Assembly (NCBI GenBank): GCA_021804655.1
Contig: JAJZHE010000003.1
Coordinates: forward strand, 1 to 51,635
Direction: 5' to 3'
Length of the DNA stretch: 51,635 bases
From: Acidobacteriota bacterium
GTDB lineage: Bacteria > Acidobacteriota > Terriglobia > Terriglobales > Acidobacteriaceae
The translations under genes and the position numbers were made by a program. Under the pieces are notes generated by a model. It had not been told where the DNA came from. It made no database searches and saw only the letters and a program-made list of their open reading frames with translations. Of the stretch, positions 8,196 to 16,786 are shown piece after piece. Numbering within the stretch: the stretch's first letter is position 1; each line of letters starts with the position of its first letter.

Positions 8196-8900
8196 ATGCC
8201 TCCAGTGGACGACCGCAGCACGACCAGCTTTCGTCCAGCCGACGCTGCTCCTCTGGCACGTCTGACGGATATCTCGCGGCTCTTCGGATCGTTTGCCGCG
8301 CTTCGCCATCTCAGCTTTGATTTCCAGCCGGGCAAGTGTTACGTGCTGCTGGGGGAAAACGGCGCGGGCAAATCGACGCTGCTGCGCATTCTGGCCGGAT
8401 TGCTGCCGCCAAGCTATGGCGCCATTCACCTTTTCGGAACGCTCACACCGGCGGAAGCCTGCGGGCGCATTGGCTATATGAGCCATGCCCCGATGCTCTA
8501 TGACGAGCTGACGGGAATGGAGAACTTGCGCTACTTTGCCGCGCTGTATCCGCCGCATCAAGCGCTTGCTCCTGAGGTGGCACTGCGCCAGGTGGGGCTT
8601 GATCCGGCACTGCCGCGCACCGTCGGCAAGTACTCCCAGGGGATGCGACAGCGCGCTTCGCTGGCGCGTGTGTTGATGGCGCAGCCGGAGTTGCTGTTGC
8701 TGGATGAACCGTTTTCCAACATGGACGTCACCTCGGCGCACCAGATGGTTGCGCTGCTTGCGGGGCTGCGCACGGCTGAGCGTACGATCGTGCTGACGAC
8801 TCACCAGCGCGAACTGGCGCTGCCCATCGCAGACCATCTGCTGACGCTGCGCGAGGGCAGTCTGGATTCAGTGATCGACGGAGGCGCTGCCCGCGCATGA
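8196..8900 (+). CDS. ccmA: Haem exporter ATPase CcmA (234 aa)
   Basis: ATP-binding subunit of the CcmABCD complex, which drives release of haem-loaded CcmE from CcmC. Walker A is GENGAGKST (53-61), the signature loop is YSQGMRQR, Walker B is LLLLDEPF and the switch histidine is in TTHQR, all in the expected order. The length fits CcmA. Starts at 8163 (ATG, overlapping ccmE by 20 bases) and 8190 (TTG) are also open; none has a strong ribosome site, so translational coupling to ccmE is likely. It ends in a four-base ATGA overlap with ybaK. Confidence 0.9.
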   Translation: MPPVDDRSTTSFRPADAAPLARLTDISRLFGSFAALRHLSFDFQPGKCYVLLGENGAGKSTLLRILAGLLPPSYGAIHLFGTLTPAEACGRIGYMSHAPMLYDELTGMENLRYFAALYPPHQALAPEVALRQVGLDPALPRTVGKYSQGMRQRASLARVLMAQPELLLLDEPFSNMDVTSAHQMVALLAGLRTAERTIVLTTHQRELALPIADHLLTLREGSLDSVIDGGAARA

Positions 8901-9412
8901 ACGCCAACAAGACAAACGGCGCACGCTTCCTGGATTCTCTGGGCATTGCCTATGAGTTGCGCACCTATGAGGTCGATCCGGAAGACCTGAGCGCAACCAG
9001 CGTCGCGCGCAAGATCGGACTGCCCGCCGAGCAGGTCTTCAAAACACTGCTGACGACCGATGAGGCGGGAACCTATCTCTTCGCCGTCGTGCCTGGGGAT
9101 CAGGAGCTGGACTTCAAAAAACTGGCCCGCATCGCCGGAGTGCGTCGCGCGACCATGGTTCCGCTGAAAGACGTGCAGCCATTGACGGGCTACATGCGCG
9201 GCGGAGTGACGGTCTTCGGCGCAAAAAAAACGTACCCGGTCTTTGTGGATGAGGCGATCGTGCTCTTCGACCGCATCAGCGTCTCGGCGGGCCAGCGTGG
9301 AACGCAGATCCTGCTTTCTCCGGAAGATTACCTGCGTGCCGCCGAAGCCGTGGTTGCCGACTTGTGCAAAGAAGCAGTCCATCCGCAGGCGACGACCGGA
9401 GGCCGGCCATGA
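8897..9412 (+). CDS. ybaK: Cys-tRNA(Pro) deacylase YbaK/EbsC (171 aa)
   Basis: Editing-domain protein that hydrolyses cysteine wrongly attached to tRNA-Pro. The fold markers are ATSVARKIGLPAEQVFKTLL, where K49 is the conserved catalytic-site lysine, then VPGDQELDFKKLAR and GYMRGGVTVFGAKK, which match the YbaK/ProX domain over its full length. It overlaps ccmA by four bases upstream and ccmB by four bases downstream (ATGA at 9409-9412), so it is translationally embedded in the ccm operon. I know no direct role for YbaK in cytochrome c maturation; it may simply be co-transcribed. Confidence 0.9.
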   Translation: MNANKTNGARFLDSLGIAYELRTYEVDPEDLSATSVARKIGLPAEQVFKTLLTTDEAGTYLFAVVPGDQELDFKKLARIAGVRRATMVPLKDVQPLTGYMRGGVTVFGAKKTYPVFVDEAIVLFDRISVSAGQRGTQILLSPEDYLRAAEAVVADLCKEAVHPQATTGGRP

Positions 9413-10116
9413 TGCAGCCCGTTTCCGCGCAGCCTCGTGGCTGGTTTGAGCTGGTCCGCACGCATCTGCTCAAGGATCTGCGCATCGAGTGGCGATCCCG
9501 TGAAGCAATCCAGTCTATGCTGTTTTTTGCGCTGCTGGTCGTAGTGCTTTTCAGCATGGCGTTTGATCCCACCGCTGCGGCTTCGCGCGAAATTGCCGGC
9601 GGCGTGCTTTGCGTCGCCACCCTCTTTGCCAGCGTAAGCGCGCTGAACCAGGCATGGACACGGGAGATTCGCCATGAAGTGCTGGATGCGCTGCGCCTGA
9701 CTCCGGCGGATCGCTCGGCGATTTTTGTGGCCAAGGTGCTGGCCAACTTTTTCTTTGTCACCGTGGTGCAGATCCTGCTGGGTCCGGTGTTTTTCATCTT
9801 TTATAACCTGCGTCCGCTGGGCAACGGCTGGCTTCTGCTGGCTGTGATTCCGCTGGGGACGTGGGCGCTGGTGGCCAATGGCACTTTCTTTGCAGCGCTT
9901 TCCATCCGCAGCCGCAACCGCGAACTGCTGCTGCCGCTGATCCTGTTTCCCATCTTTCTGCCGGCTCTGCTGGCCATGGTGCTCGCGGTGAAGACCGTGC
10001 TGACCGGCGACGGCAGCGACCCACATCTGCTGTGGCTGAAGATGCTGGCCGGCTACGACATCATCTTCATGACCGTCAGTCTGCTGCTCTTCGATACCGT
10101 CCTGCAGGCTGAATAA
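9409..10116 (+). CDS. ccmB: Haem exporter membrane subunit CcmB (235 aa)
   Basis: Membrane partner of CcmA in the CcmABCD complex. It has about six hydrophobic helices, a cytoplasmic N-terminus with LLKDLRIEWRSREAI, and the SVSALNQAWTREIRHEVLDA stretch typical of CcmB. The length is close to that of other CcmB proteins (about 220 aa). The ATG at 9409 has a strong ribosome site (GGAGG, six bases away) and overlaps the ybaK stop. A gap of 65 bases separates it from ccmC. Confidence 0.88.
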   Translation: MMQPVSAQPRGWFELVRTHLLKDLRIEWRSREAIQSMLFFALLVVVLFSMAFDPTAAASREIAGGVLCVATLFASVSALNQAWTREIRHEVLDALRLTPADRSAIFVAKVLANFFFVTVVQILLGPVFFIFYNLRPLGNGWLLLAVIPLGTWALVANGTFFAALSIRSRNRELLLPLILFPIFLPALLAMVLAVKTVLTGDGSDPHLLWLKMLAGYDIIFMTVSLLLFDTVLQAE

Positions 10117-10181
10117 ACTCCACTTGCCGCCGACCCAAGCGGCGCTACACTGAAGATGCGGATTTTCCGCTGGATAAAAGA

Positions 10182-10889
10182 ATGAAACGACTTCTGCTTC
10201 TGCTTGCTTTCGCTGGCGTCGTCGCGCTGATGGCGTGGGGATTCAACCAGGCGATCTTCGTTGCACCCACGGAAGCCACCATGGGCGATGTGCAGCGCAT
10301 CTTCTACTATCACGTGCCCAACGCGATGCTGAGTTTTCTCTTCTTCGCTATCAGTTTTGTCGCCTCCATCCTGTTTCTGGCCTGGAAGAACAGCGCGCCG
10401 GAACGCGCACAGGCCGCCGATGCCTGGGCGCTGGCTTCGGCGGAGGTGGGTGTCGTCTTCTGCTCGGTGGTGCTGATCACCGGTCCGCTGTGGGCGCGGC
10501 CCGTCTGGGGCATCTGGTGGACATGGGACGCGCGTCTGACCACCACGCTGATTCTCTGGTTGATCTATGTCAGCTACCTGCTGTTGCGTCGTTTTGCGGA
10601 GGGCGCACAGATGCAGACCCTGGCCGCAGTACTTTCCATCTTCGGCGCGCTGGATGTGCCGATCGTTTATATGGCCAACCGCTGGTGGCGTACACAGCAC
10701 CCGGCGCCTGTCTTTGGCGGCGGACCGGACTCCGGCATCAAAGATCCGACGATGCTGGCGGCTTTTGGATGGAACGTCCTGGCCTGGGCCGCCTGGGGAT
10801 TGATGCTGCTGGCGTTTCGCGTTCACGTTGAACGGCGACAACAGCGCATTCGTCATCACCAAACCGTGGCCGCGCTGGCCGGAAAGTGA
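10182..10889 (+). CDS. ccmC: Haem-handling protein CcmC (235 aa)
   Basis: Six-helix membrane protein that binds haem and loads it on CcmE. The tryptophan-rich WWD signature is plain: WGIWWTWDARLTT (about 109-121). The two conserved haem-ligand histidines correspond to H44 in YYHVPNAM and H173 in NRWWRTQHP. The ATG at 10182 follows a weak AAAAG. It is the fourth ccm gene of the operon and is followed eight bases later by the ccmD candidate. No ccmF, ccmG or ccmH homologue occurs in the window. Confidence 0.93.
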   Translation: MKRLLLLLAFAGVVALMAWGFNQAIFVAPTEATMGDVQRIFYYHVPNAMLSFLFFAISFVASILFLAWKNSAPERAQAADAWALASAEVGVVFCSVVLITGPLWARPVWGIWWTWDARLTTTLILWLIYVSYLLLRRFAEGAQMQTLAAVLSIFGALDVPIVYMANRWWRTQHPAPVFGGGPDSGIKDPTMLAAFGWNVLAWAAWGLMLLAFRVHVERRQQRIRHHQTVAALAGK

Positions 10890-10897
10890 TTGAAACC

Positions 10898-11005
10898 ATG
10901 GGACATCGTTTTCTAATTGCTGCTTTTACAGCCACTTGGATCATCCAGTTGGGCTATCTCCTCATCGTCGCTGCCATCTGGATGCGCCAGCGCAAAGAAC
11001 TCTGA
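10898..11005 (+). CDS. ccmD: CcmD-like small membrane protein (35 aa)
   Basis: A 35-codon ORF starting at the ATG at 10898, eight bases after the ccmC stop. It encodes M-G-H-R-F then one hydrophobic helix (LIAAFTATWIIQLGYLLIVA) and a basic end (WMRQRKEL). Size, single helix, position after ccmC and the short charged C-terminus match CcmD, which stabilises the CcmABC-CcmE complex. CcmD proteins are poorly conserved, so the call relies on position and layout as much as on sequence. Confidence 0.72.
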   Translation: MGHRFLIAAFTATWIIQLGYLLIVAAIWMRQRKEL

Positions 11006-11068
11006 GTGGTTCACGCAATCCATCGCTATCTTCCCCTTTATTTTTGATTTTTTTGAGCATTGATCGAT

Positions 11069-11087
11069 TGTGTACATATTTTGCACA
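11069..11087. promoter_or_regulatory. Imperfect palindrome in an AT-rich island, possible operator
   Basis: The stretch 11030-11185 is clearly richer in A and T than its surroundings. It holds TGTGTA, seven bases, then TGCACA (five of six positions symmetrical). The layout resembles a site for a dimeric regulator, but I cannot name one. It lies between the end of the ccm operon and the small membrane ORF that precedes aroF. Apart from the 63-codon ORF, the 430 bases between ccmD and aroF show no other gene. Confidence 0.3.
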
Positions 11088-11185
11088 TATATTTTTCATT
11101 GAATGATGAATTCGCTTGCCAAGTGTGCTTCAAAAGTGGTGATGTTTACATTGTTGTTATTGATGTCTCAGTCTGAGGCTTATTC

Positions 11186-11377
11186 ATGTTCATTGTCCTG
11201 GTTGTGCTTTCTTTCCTTGGTTTAGTCATTCTTCCGGTGGTTTTTCTCCTCGATCCCATTGAGGTCAAACACAAGTCAAGCGCGGATGCGTCTGCGTCCT
11301 CCGCCAAGTCGACCTCGAAAACGGTTGAAATACACCCTGTTTCGCATCGGCATGTTCCGGTTTCACGCGCCCGATAA
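11186..11377 (+). CDS. Hypothetical small membrane protein (63 aa)
   Basis: A short ORF with one strongly hydrophobic helix at the N-terminus (MFIVLVVLSFLGLVILPVVF), followed by a polar Ser/Ala/Lys tail (SSADASASSAKSTSK) and a His/Arg-rich end. GAGG lies seven bases before the ATG, which supports translation. I do not recognise it. It is between ccmD and aroF, both in the same direction, and could be a single-pass anchor or a cytochrome-associated small subunit, but nothing in the sequence shows that. It may also be spurious. Confidence 0.4.
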   Translation: MFIVLVVLSFLGLVILPVVFLLDPIEVKHKSSADASASSAKSTSKTVEIHPVSHRHVPVSRAR

Positions 11378-11436
11378 GTGTTTCGTTGCCCTTTTTCCGT
11401 CCCTGCGGATAGACTTTAGTTTTGGGGGCAATCGTC

Positions 11437-12492
11437 ATGCTGGTAGTCATGAAGGCGCAGGCAACGGAAGCAGAGATCGCGGCGGTCTGTGCACACATTG
11501 AGCAACTTGGATACAAACCGCACCCGATGCCAGGCGCGCAGCGGACTGCTGTGGGCATCACCGGCAATCAGGGCGAGGCGGATCGCGGGAATCTGGAAGA
11601 GCTTCCGGGCGTCGCTGAGGTCATCCGCGTCTCCAAGCCATATAAGCTGGCCAGCCGCGATGTCAAAAGCGAGAACACGGTCATTACCTTTCCCGGGACG
11701 GATGCCATCATTGGCGGAGAAAACCTCGCCGTGGTCGCCGGTCCCTGCTCCATCGAAAGCCGTGAGCAGGCCTTTGCGATTGCCGAACAGGTGGCGGCCA
11801 GCGGCGCGCAGTTCTTCCGTGGCGGGGCATTCAAGCCGCGCACTTCGCCGTATGCGTTTCAAGGCATGGGCCTGGACGCGCTGAAGATCATGGCTGATAT
11901 TCGAGCTGCGCTGGGGCTACGCATCATCACGGAAGCGATTGATAACGAGAGCCTTGATCTGGTCGAGCAGTACGCGGATGTGATCCAGATCGGCGCCCGA
12001 AACATGCAGAATTTTTCCCTGCTGAAGCGCGCCGGGCGGGCGCGGAAACCGGTTCTATTGAAGCGCGGCATGAGCGCTACGCTGGACGAGTTTCTGATGG
12101 CTGCCGAATACATTCTGAGCGAAGGCAACTATCAGGTGGCGCTGTGCGAGCGCGGCGTTCGCACCTTTGCCGACCACACGCGCAACACGCTGGACCTGAG
12201 CATTGTTCCTGCCGTTCAGCGCTTGAGTCACCTGCCGATCCTGGTCGATCCCAGCCACGGAACCGGCAAGCGGAACAAGGTTCTGCCGCTGGCGCGCGCG
12301 GCGGTCGCCGTGGGTGCAGATGGCATCCTCGTCGAAGTTCATCACCAGCCGGAAAAGGCGCTCTCCGATGGTCCACAGTCCATCTATCCTGAGCAGTTTG
12401 CCGAGATGATGGACGAGATTGAGCAGATTGCACCTGTCGTGCATCGCCGCGTGCCGCGCGGCATTCAGGTCACCGTGACCGCACAGGGATGA
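11437..12492 (+). CDS. aroF: 3-deoxy-7-phosphoheptulonate synthase (DAHP synthase, 351 aa)
   Basis: First enzyme of the shikimate pathway: condenses phosphoenolpyruvate and erythrose 4-phosphate. The N-terminal 70 residues form a ferredoxin-like regulatory domain ([14 protein letters not shown], then [17 protein letters not shown]) as in the Thermotoga-type type I-beta enzyme. The catalytic barrel has [42 protein letters not shown] and [11 protein letters not shown]. The ATG at 11437 has GGGGG eight bases away. The stop overlaps the next gene by four bases. Feedback control through the N-terminal domain (usually by Tyr or Phe) is family knowledge; it cannot be read from this sequence. Confidence 0.95.
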   Translation: MLVVMKAQATEAEIAAVCAHIEQLGYKPHPMPGAQRTAVGITGNQGEADRGNLEELPGVAEVIRVSKPYKLASRDVKSENTVITFPGTDAIIGGENLAVVAGPCSIESREQAFAIAEQVAASGAQFFRGGAFKPRTSPYAFQGMGLDALKIMADIRAALGLRIITEAIDNESLDLVEQYADVIQIGARNMQNFSLLKRAGRARKPVLLKRGMSATLDEFLMAAEYILSEGNYQVALCERGVRTFADHTRNTLDLSIVPAVQRLSHLPILVDPSHGTGKRNKVLPLARAAVAVGADGILVEVHHQPEKALSDGPQSIYPEQFAEMMDEIEQIAPVVHRRVPRGIQVTVTAQG

Positions 12493-13730
12493 AGACCATT
12501 CCGGCTCGTGCAACAAACGATGCGTTGCGGCGCATTGCAGTATGGAGCTGCCTCGGGTGCGCAGCGCTCTCGTTCGTCGGATGCAGACGGCACGACTTCC
12601 CTTCGTATCCGGCAAATTATCGCGAGTACGTTTACGTCGCGAACTCAGGCAGCAATACAGTATCTGCCATTGACGCCGTCAATCTCAGGCTGGATCGCGA
12701 GATTGCGGTCGGAGTGCATCCGATCGCTTTGCTCGCCAGCCGCAGCCGCAACCAAATCTATGTTCTCAATTCTGGCGCGAGCAACGCGGAAACACGGTCT
12801 TCCGGTTCGGTCACCATTTTGGACTCCGAGCATCAAACTGCAATCGCAACCCTCGCCGTGGGACAATCTCCGGTCTCTTTTGCGCTTTCTCCGGATGATC
12901 GTTTTGCCTACGTTACAAGCGCAGGAAGATTGCCCACGGAAAGACCAAGCCTGCTGATTCTGGACCTGGTGAATCGAAGGGTCACTGCGAATCTTCCGCT
13001 CGATCTATTGCCTTCTCAGGTCGCAGTCGCTCCAGATGGGCAGTCCGTGCTGATTTCAAGCGCTGCCAACAACAGCCTGACCATTCTGACTGCGGACGAA
13101 TCGGCGATGCGCTGGACGATGCGAGCCAGGATTACGGGATGCTCCGGCGCGGACGCGCTTGCGATTCTGCCGGATTCCTCCAAGGCATTTGTCGCCTGTT
13201 CACATGGTCATCAGGTGATGGCTGTCGCGCTGGCCTGGCAAAAAAACGCGCATGCTGGCCACTCCGAAGCGCGACCGGATGCGCTTGAAGCGATGCTCAA
13301 TGTGGGGCAAACCCCTGGCTACCTGGCACTGAAGCCGGATGGCGGCGAGCTGTTTGTCTCCAACACCGGCTCCAACTCGATCAGCGAAATCGTCACCACC
13401 TCCGATGACGTTGGCGGCACCTATCTGATTGGTTCAGCGCCGGAGTTTGGACTGGTGAGCGCGGATAACTCGCGACTGTACGAGTCCAGCCTGCAGTCGC
13501 AGGAAATCGCGGTTTACAGCATCGATGATGGCCGCCGCGAAGGCACGATTCACGTAGGCGACGGTCCCGATCAACTTGCTTTTTCCGCCTCTGGACACCT
13601 GCTCTTTGCCGTAGATCGACGTTCCGGGGATGTGGCAGCCATTCGTACCAGTACGCAATCACTTTTCACGCTCCTGCCGGTTGGTCGCACTCCGGTTGCT
13701 ATTGCAGACAAAAGTTTCACGCTTCCGTAG
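12489..13730 (+). CDS. YVTN beta-propeller lipoprotein (413 aa)
   Basis: Extracytoplasmic propeller of the YncE/YVTN type. The N-terminus ends in a lipobox-like SFVGC (Cys32), pointing to a lipid anchor. Repeats are visible as [55 protein letters not shown] and [14 protein letters not shown], enough for about seven blades. Binding partner unknown. It starts in an ATGA overlap with aroF, so the two are probably co-translated even though they share no obvious function. A second, larger propeller protein is encoded at 4.5-7.4 kb. Confidence 0.82.
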   Translation: MKTIPARATNDALRRIAVWSCLGCAALSFVGCRRHDFPSYPANYREYVYVANSGSNTVSAIDAVNLRLDREIAVGVHPIALLASRSRNQIYVLNSGASNAETRSSGSVTILDSEHQTAIATLAVGQSPVSFALSPDDRFAYVTSAGRLPTERPSLLILDLVNRRVTANLPLDLLPSQVAVAPDGQSVLISSAANNSLTILTADESAMRWTMRARITGCSGADALAILPDSSKAFVACSHGHQVMAVALAWQKNAHAGHSEARPDALEAMLNVGQTPGYLALKPDGGELFVSNTGSNSISEIVTTSDDVGGTYLIGSAPEFGLVSADNSRLYESSLQSQEIAVYSIDDGRREGTIHVGDGPDQLAFSASGHLLFAVDRRSGDVAAIRTSTQSLFTLLPVGRTPVAIADKSFTLP

Positions 13731-13778
13731 TCAGGTGTATGCTGATTTGAAGATATTTCATTGATTCGGTGCAGGCTC

Positions 13779-14093
13779 ATGACAATCCTCACTCCGGGCA
13801 CGACAAAATACGCACCGCCCGCCGGCTTCACTTTTCTCACCAATCATTCCCACGTGCTGCTCTTGATCGCCGTTAATCCGGAGATGCGCATGCGCGAAAT
13901 TGCAGTCTCGGTCGGCATCACGGAGCGCGCAGTGCAGCGCATCGTGGATGAGTTGAGCGCTGCCGGATATCTGCACGTGACCAAAGATGGCCGCCGCAAT
14001 CGCTATCAGGTGATGACCGACAAGCCATTGCGGCACCCGGTTGAAGGTCACTGCACCATCGGCGAGCTGATCCATTTTGTCCACGGCCAATGA
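13779..14093 (+). CDS. Winged-helix transcriptional regulator (104 aa)
   Basis: Small DNA-binding protein with one winged helix-turn-helix of the MarR/ArsR kind. NPEMRMREIAVSVGITERAV (about 35-54) gives helices 2 and 3, QRIVDELSAAGYLHV continues recognition, and KDGRRNRYQV is the wing. No ligand domain or cysteine sensor is seen. The ATG at 13779 has only a weak AGG before it. It follows the propeller lipoprotein by 48 bases and converges with yihY. Its targets are unknown. Confidence 0.8.
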   Translation: MTILTPGTTKYAPPAGFTFLTNHSHVLLLIAVNPEMRMREIAVSVGITERAVQRIVDELSAAGYLHVTKDGRRNRYQVMTDKPLRHPVEGHCTIGELIHFVHGQ

Positions 14094-14123
14094 CCAATCA
14101 ACCTGCTTGTCTTGTGCCTTCGC

Positions 14124-15107
14124 CTACTCGGGCGACACGCTCGACGGCTCCGCTCCCTCGGCCTTGTCCGAGGCCAGAACCGATGCGACCTCGCTTACCG
14201 GTTCAGAGATGATTGCAGAGATTTCTGACCATCGCAGGGCGCTGAGTTGAGCGCCTGCAAAAAGCAGCAGTCCAGAGATATATGCCCAGAGCAAGAGACC
14301 TACGGAGACGTAAAACGGCCCGTAGAGCGCCTTCAGGTCCAGTCGCGGCAAAATAGCGACAAAAAGGAACTTGGCCGCAACCCAGACCAGCCCGGTCACA
14401 ACCGAGGTGCGCAGCACAGGACGAATTGGCACCTTGCGATTAGGCATCAGCCAATACACCGAAAAGAAAAACAGAATGCTTGCCGCTGAGGTCGTGATCA
14501 CCAGCCAGGATCCGCTCAGAAATCGGTAGATGACATTATCGATGTGCCCGAAAAGCAGAAGCGTCAGCAACAGGTGCTCGGCCGCATTCAAAACGACACA
14601 GACCACGCCCAGAACCACCATGAACGCAGCCAATCCCAGCGCGACAACCTGGTTCATGATGTAGTTGCGGCTTTTCGCCACGCCCCAGGCGCGGTTCAAT
14701 GCAACCTCCAGTGGCAGAAATATCCCCGTGCATGCCAGCAAAATCATGAACATTGAAACGAGCTGAACGGTATGGCGCGAGGCAACAAAAGCAAGATTCT
14801 GTGCGACAAAATCCTGGTTCGACGGCAGAAAGTACTTGATCATCTCCGCGATCTCCGCGCTCATGGCAGCGGAATGGAAGACGCTGCCGGCAAGCGTATA
14901 CAGCATCACGATCAACGGGATAAAGGAGAGAATTGCATTGGCGGCAAAGCTGAAGGCAAAGGTATGCACTTCGCTGTCCAGCAGATAGCCGGCCAGCATC
15001 TTTCCGTCGCGCGCTGGATGAAATCGTCCGCGGTGTAGTTCTGAATTCGCATCGGACCGGAAATGCTCGTCATCGGTTGAGGAAATGCTGAAACCTGAAA
15101 AATTCAT
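14124..15107 (-). CDS. YihY/BrkB-family inner membrane protein (327 aa)
   Basis: Six-helix membrane protein of the YihY (formerly ribonuclease BN) family; function unproven. Family hallmarks are FAFSFAANAILSFIPLIVML near the first helix, LGVVCVVLNAAEHLL, and the C-terminal stretch LYGPFYVSVGLLLWAYISGLLLFAGAQ (quoted in parts). An acidic and polar tail follows. The ATG at 15107 lacks a clear ribosome site, and an ATG at 14999 would also give the full membrane part. It is divergent from the cold-shock gene. Confidence 0.85.
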   Translation of the reverse strand: MNFSGFSISSTDDEHFRSDANSELHRGRFHPARDGKMLAGYLLDSEVHTFAFSFAANAILSFIPLIVMLYTLAGSVFHSAAMSAEIAEMIKYFLPSNQDFVAQNLAFVASRHTVQLVSMFMILLACTGIFLPLEVALNRAWGVAKSRNYIMNQVVALGLAAFMVVLGVVCVVLNAAEHLLLTLLLFGHIDNVIYRFLSGSWLVITTSAASILFFFSVYWLMPNRKVPIRPVLRTSVVTGLVWVAAKFLFVAILPRLDLKALYGPFYVSVGLLLWAYISGLLLFAGAQLSALRWSEISAIISEPVSEVASVLASDKAEGAEPSSVSPE

Positions 15108-15179
15108 TCTGATTCGGATGCTAACAAAATTTGTCGCGACTCCTCAGTCAAACACTCGCTGCCACTGAATGCTCCAGTG

Positions 15180-15226
15180 CAGGATTCCATTTTTTTCTTG
15201 CAATTTTTCTGGAATCCTGACATAAC
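15180..15226 (+). promoter_or_regulatory. Inverted repeat and probable promoter upstream of the cold-shock gene
   Basis: CAGGATTCCA (15180-15189) and TGGAATCCTG (15210-15219) form a perfect 10-base inverted repeat around a 20-base T-rich spacer. Within and just after it lie TTGCAA (15198-15203) and, 17 bases on, an extended -10-like TGA-CATAAC (15218-15226). Transcription from about 15233 would give a leader of roughly 150 bases, which is usual for cspA-type genes whose long leader acts as a temperature-sensitive RNA. The assignment is by inspection only. Confidence 0.4.
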
Positions 15227-15382
15227 CAGAGCACGAACTCAGAAAAATCCGCGGATTCAGCTCCGAAATCTTTGATGGAAATTGTGCTGATGGCCGTGGA
15301 AAAAGTTGCGGTGGAGAGGTGCGGGCGCCTGTTGCGTCTGTGTGTTCTGGTGGAGTACTTGAGATAGCGCGGAGAGACTAAG

Positions 15383-15589
15383 GTGAAAGAACAAGGTGTA
15401 GTGAAGTGGTTTAATGGCGCAAAAGGCTATGGATTTATTCAGCGCTCGACGGGCGAAGATGTTTTCGTTCACTTCTCGGCGATCATGGCTGATGGCTACC
15501 GATCTCTGAACGAAGGCGAGAGCGTCGAGTTTGAAGTGCAGCAAGGCCCCAAAGGCCTGAATGCGATCGAGGTGCGCCGAAGCAGCTAA
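15383..15589 (+). CDS. Cold-shock protein, CspA family (68 aa)
   Basis: Single OB-fold RNA chaperone that melts secondary structure in mRNA. RNP1 is [11 protein letters not shown]2 is VFVHFSAI, and the start is [13 protein letters not shown]. Full family length. The start codon is GTG at 15383, preceded by GGAGAG at a spacing of six. It stands alone, with a 275-base upstream region holding an inverted repeat and a promoter candidate, and converges with queG. Confidence 0.95.
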   Translation: MKEQGVVKWFNGAKGYGFIQRSTGEDVFVHFSAIMADGYRSLNEGESVEFEVQQGPKGLNAIEVRRSS

Positions 15590-15610
15590 CGCACGCGGGT
15601 GCGGCGCGGC

Positions 15611-16750
15611 TCAGTCGTTCTTGCTGCCGGAGCGCAGGCGGCTGAGCGCCCGGTGGACAGCCTGCAGGAAAGGCGTGGGGCTGGTTGCGGATTCCGCCTG
15701 TCGCTCCAGCCATGGAATGAACCGCGTCAGGCCGCTGTTGCCCATCGCGATAGCCACATTGCGGCGCATCGACCAAAAGCCGGTTCGGCGGATCGGCGAG
15801 CCGTTGAAGAGCGTTTCAAAGTGCGATTCGTCCATCTCTGCCAGCCACTCCAGCTCCGGGTTCACCAGTTCTTCGCGACATTGCAGCCCGTCATCCTGCG
15901 CAATCGGCGCTTTACGGTTCCACGGGCACACATCCTGGCAGATGTCGCAACCAAAGACCTGCCGCCCCATTCCGTCGCTCAACTCCGGATCGATGGCGTC
16001 GCGATGCTCAATCGTCAGGTAGGCGATGCAGCGCGTGGCGTCCATCTGATAAGGCGCAATCAAGGCACCGGTGGGGCAAGCGTCCAGGCAGCGCGTGCAG
16101 CTTCCACAGCGATCCGGAATCGCCAGCGGAGGCGGCTCGTCCACGGGCAAAGCCATCACAAGAGCCGTCAGAAAAGACCAGGAACCGTGCTTCGGGTGAA
16201 TCAGGCAGGTATTTTTTCCCACCCAGCCAAGACCGGCGGCACGTGCCGCAGCGCGCTCCAGCAGCGGTCCTGTATCCACAAAAGCGCGGCTCTCAAACGC
16301 CCCATAACGCTGCTTCAGCGCGGCCTCCACCTGTCGGAGGCGCTTGAGCAGCACTTTGTGATAATCGCTGGGGCGCAGGCTGCGGTCTGGATCGCGGCGC
16401 GCAGTCCAGGCGTAACGCGCAATCCATCCCGTGCCCTCCGGTGCGGGATCAACCGACCTCACAGCGTCAGCGTGGTAGCTGGCCATGCAGACAAGCACGC
16501 TGCGCGCCCATGGAAATGGCCGCTCCACCCGTCCGCGCAGCAGATTTCCTGCTTCATCCAGGCGAGTCAGGTACTGCATCTGTCCGTGAAAGCCGGAGTC
16601 CACAAAACGGCTGAATCGATCTGCGGTTTGCTCCACATCCGCAGCGGGAAGCGCCAGCAGGCCAGCCTCTGTGAATCCCGCTTCCAGGGCAAGAGCACGC
16701 GCGTGTCGGCTATCAATGGTGGGCGAGGTCGCTGTGTCTGCGAGTGTCAT
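15611..16750 (-). CDS. queG: Epoxyqueuosine reductase QueG (379 aa)
   Basis: Cobalamin-dependent iron-sulphur enzyme that makes the last step of queuosine formation in tRNA. Two [4Fe-4S] clusters are bound by CGSCTRCLDACP (C215, C218, C221, C225) and by C241 with CDICQDVCP (C268, C271, C275). The catalytic aspartate is D159 in AFVDTGP. A C-terminal HEAT-like part (about 285-379) binds the tRNA anticodon stem. The length is normal. It is a single gene, 36 bases after the VWA gene in the same direction. Confidence 0.95.
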   Translation of the reverse strand: MTLADTATSPTIDSRHARALALEAGFTEAGLLALPAADVEQTADRFSRFVDSGFHGQMQYLTRLDEAGNLLRGRVERPFPWARSVLVCMASYHADAVRSVDPAPEGTGWIARYAWTARRDPDRSLRPSDYHKVLLKRLRQVEAALKQRYGAFESRAFVDTGPLLERAAARAAGLGWVGKNTCLIHPKHGSWSFLTALVMALPVDEPPPLAIPDRCGSCTRCLDACPTGALIAPYQMDATRCIAYLTIEHRDAIDPELSDGMGRQVFGCDICQDVCPWNRKAPIAQDDGLQCREELVNPELEWLAEMDESHFETLFNGSPIRRTGFWSMRRNVAIAMGNSGLTRFIPWLERQAESATSPTPFLQAVHRALSRLRSGSKND

Positions 16751-16786
16751 GGGCTGTCACGGGGCAGCTTGCTGCCGACCCAACTT

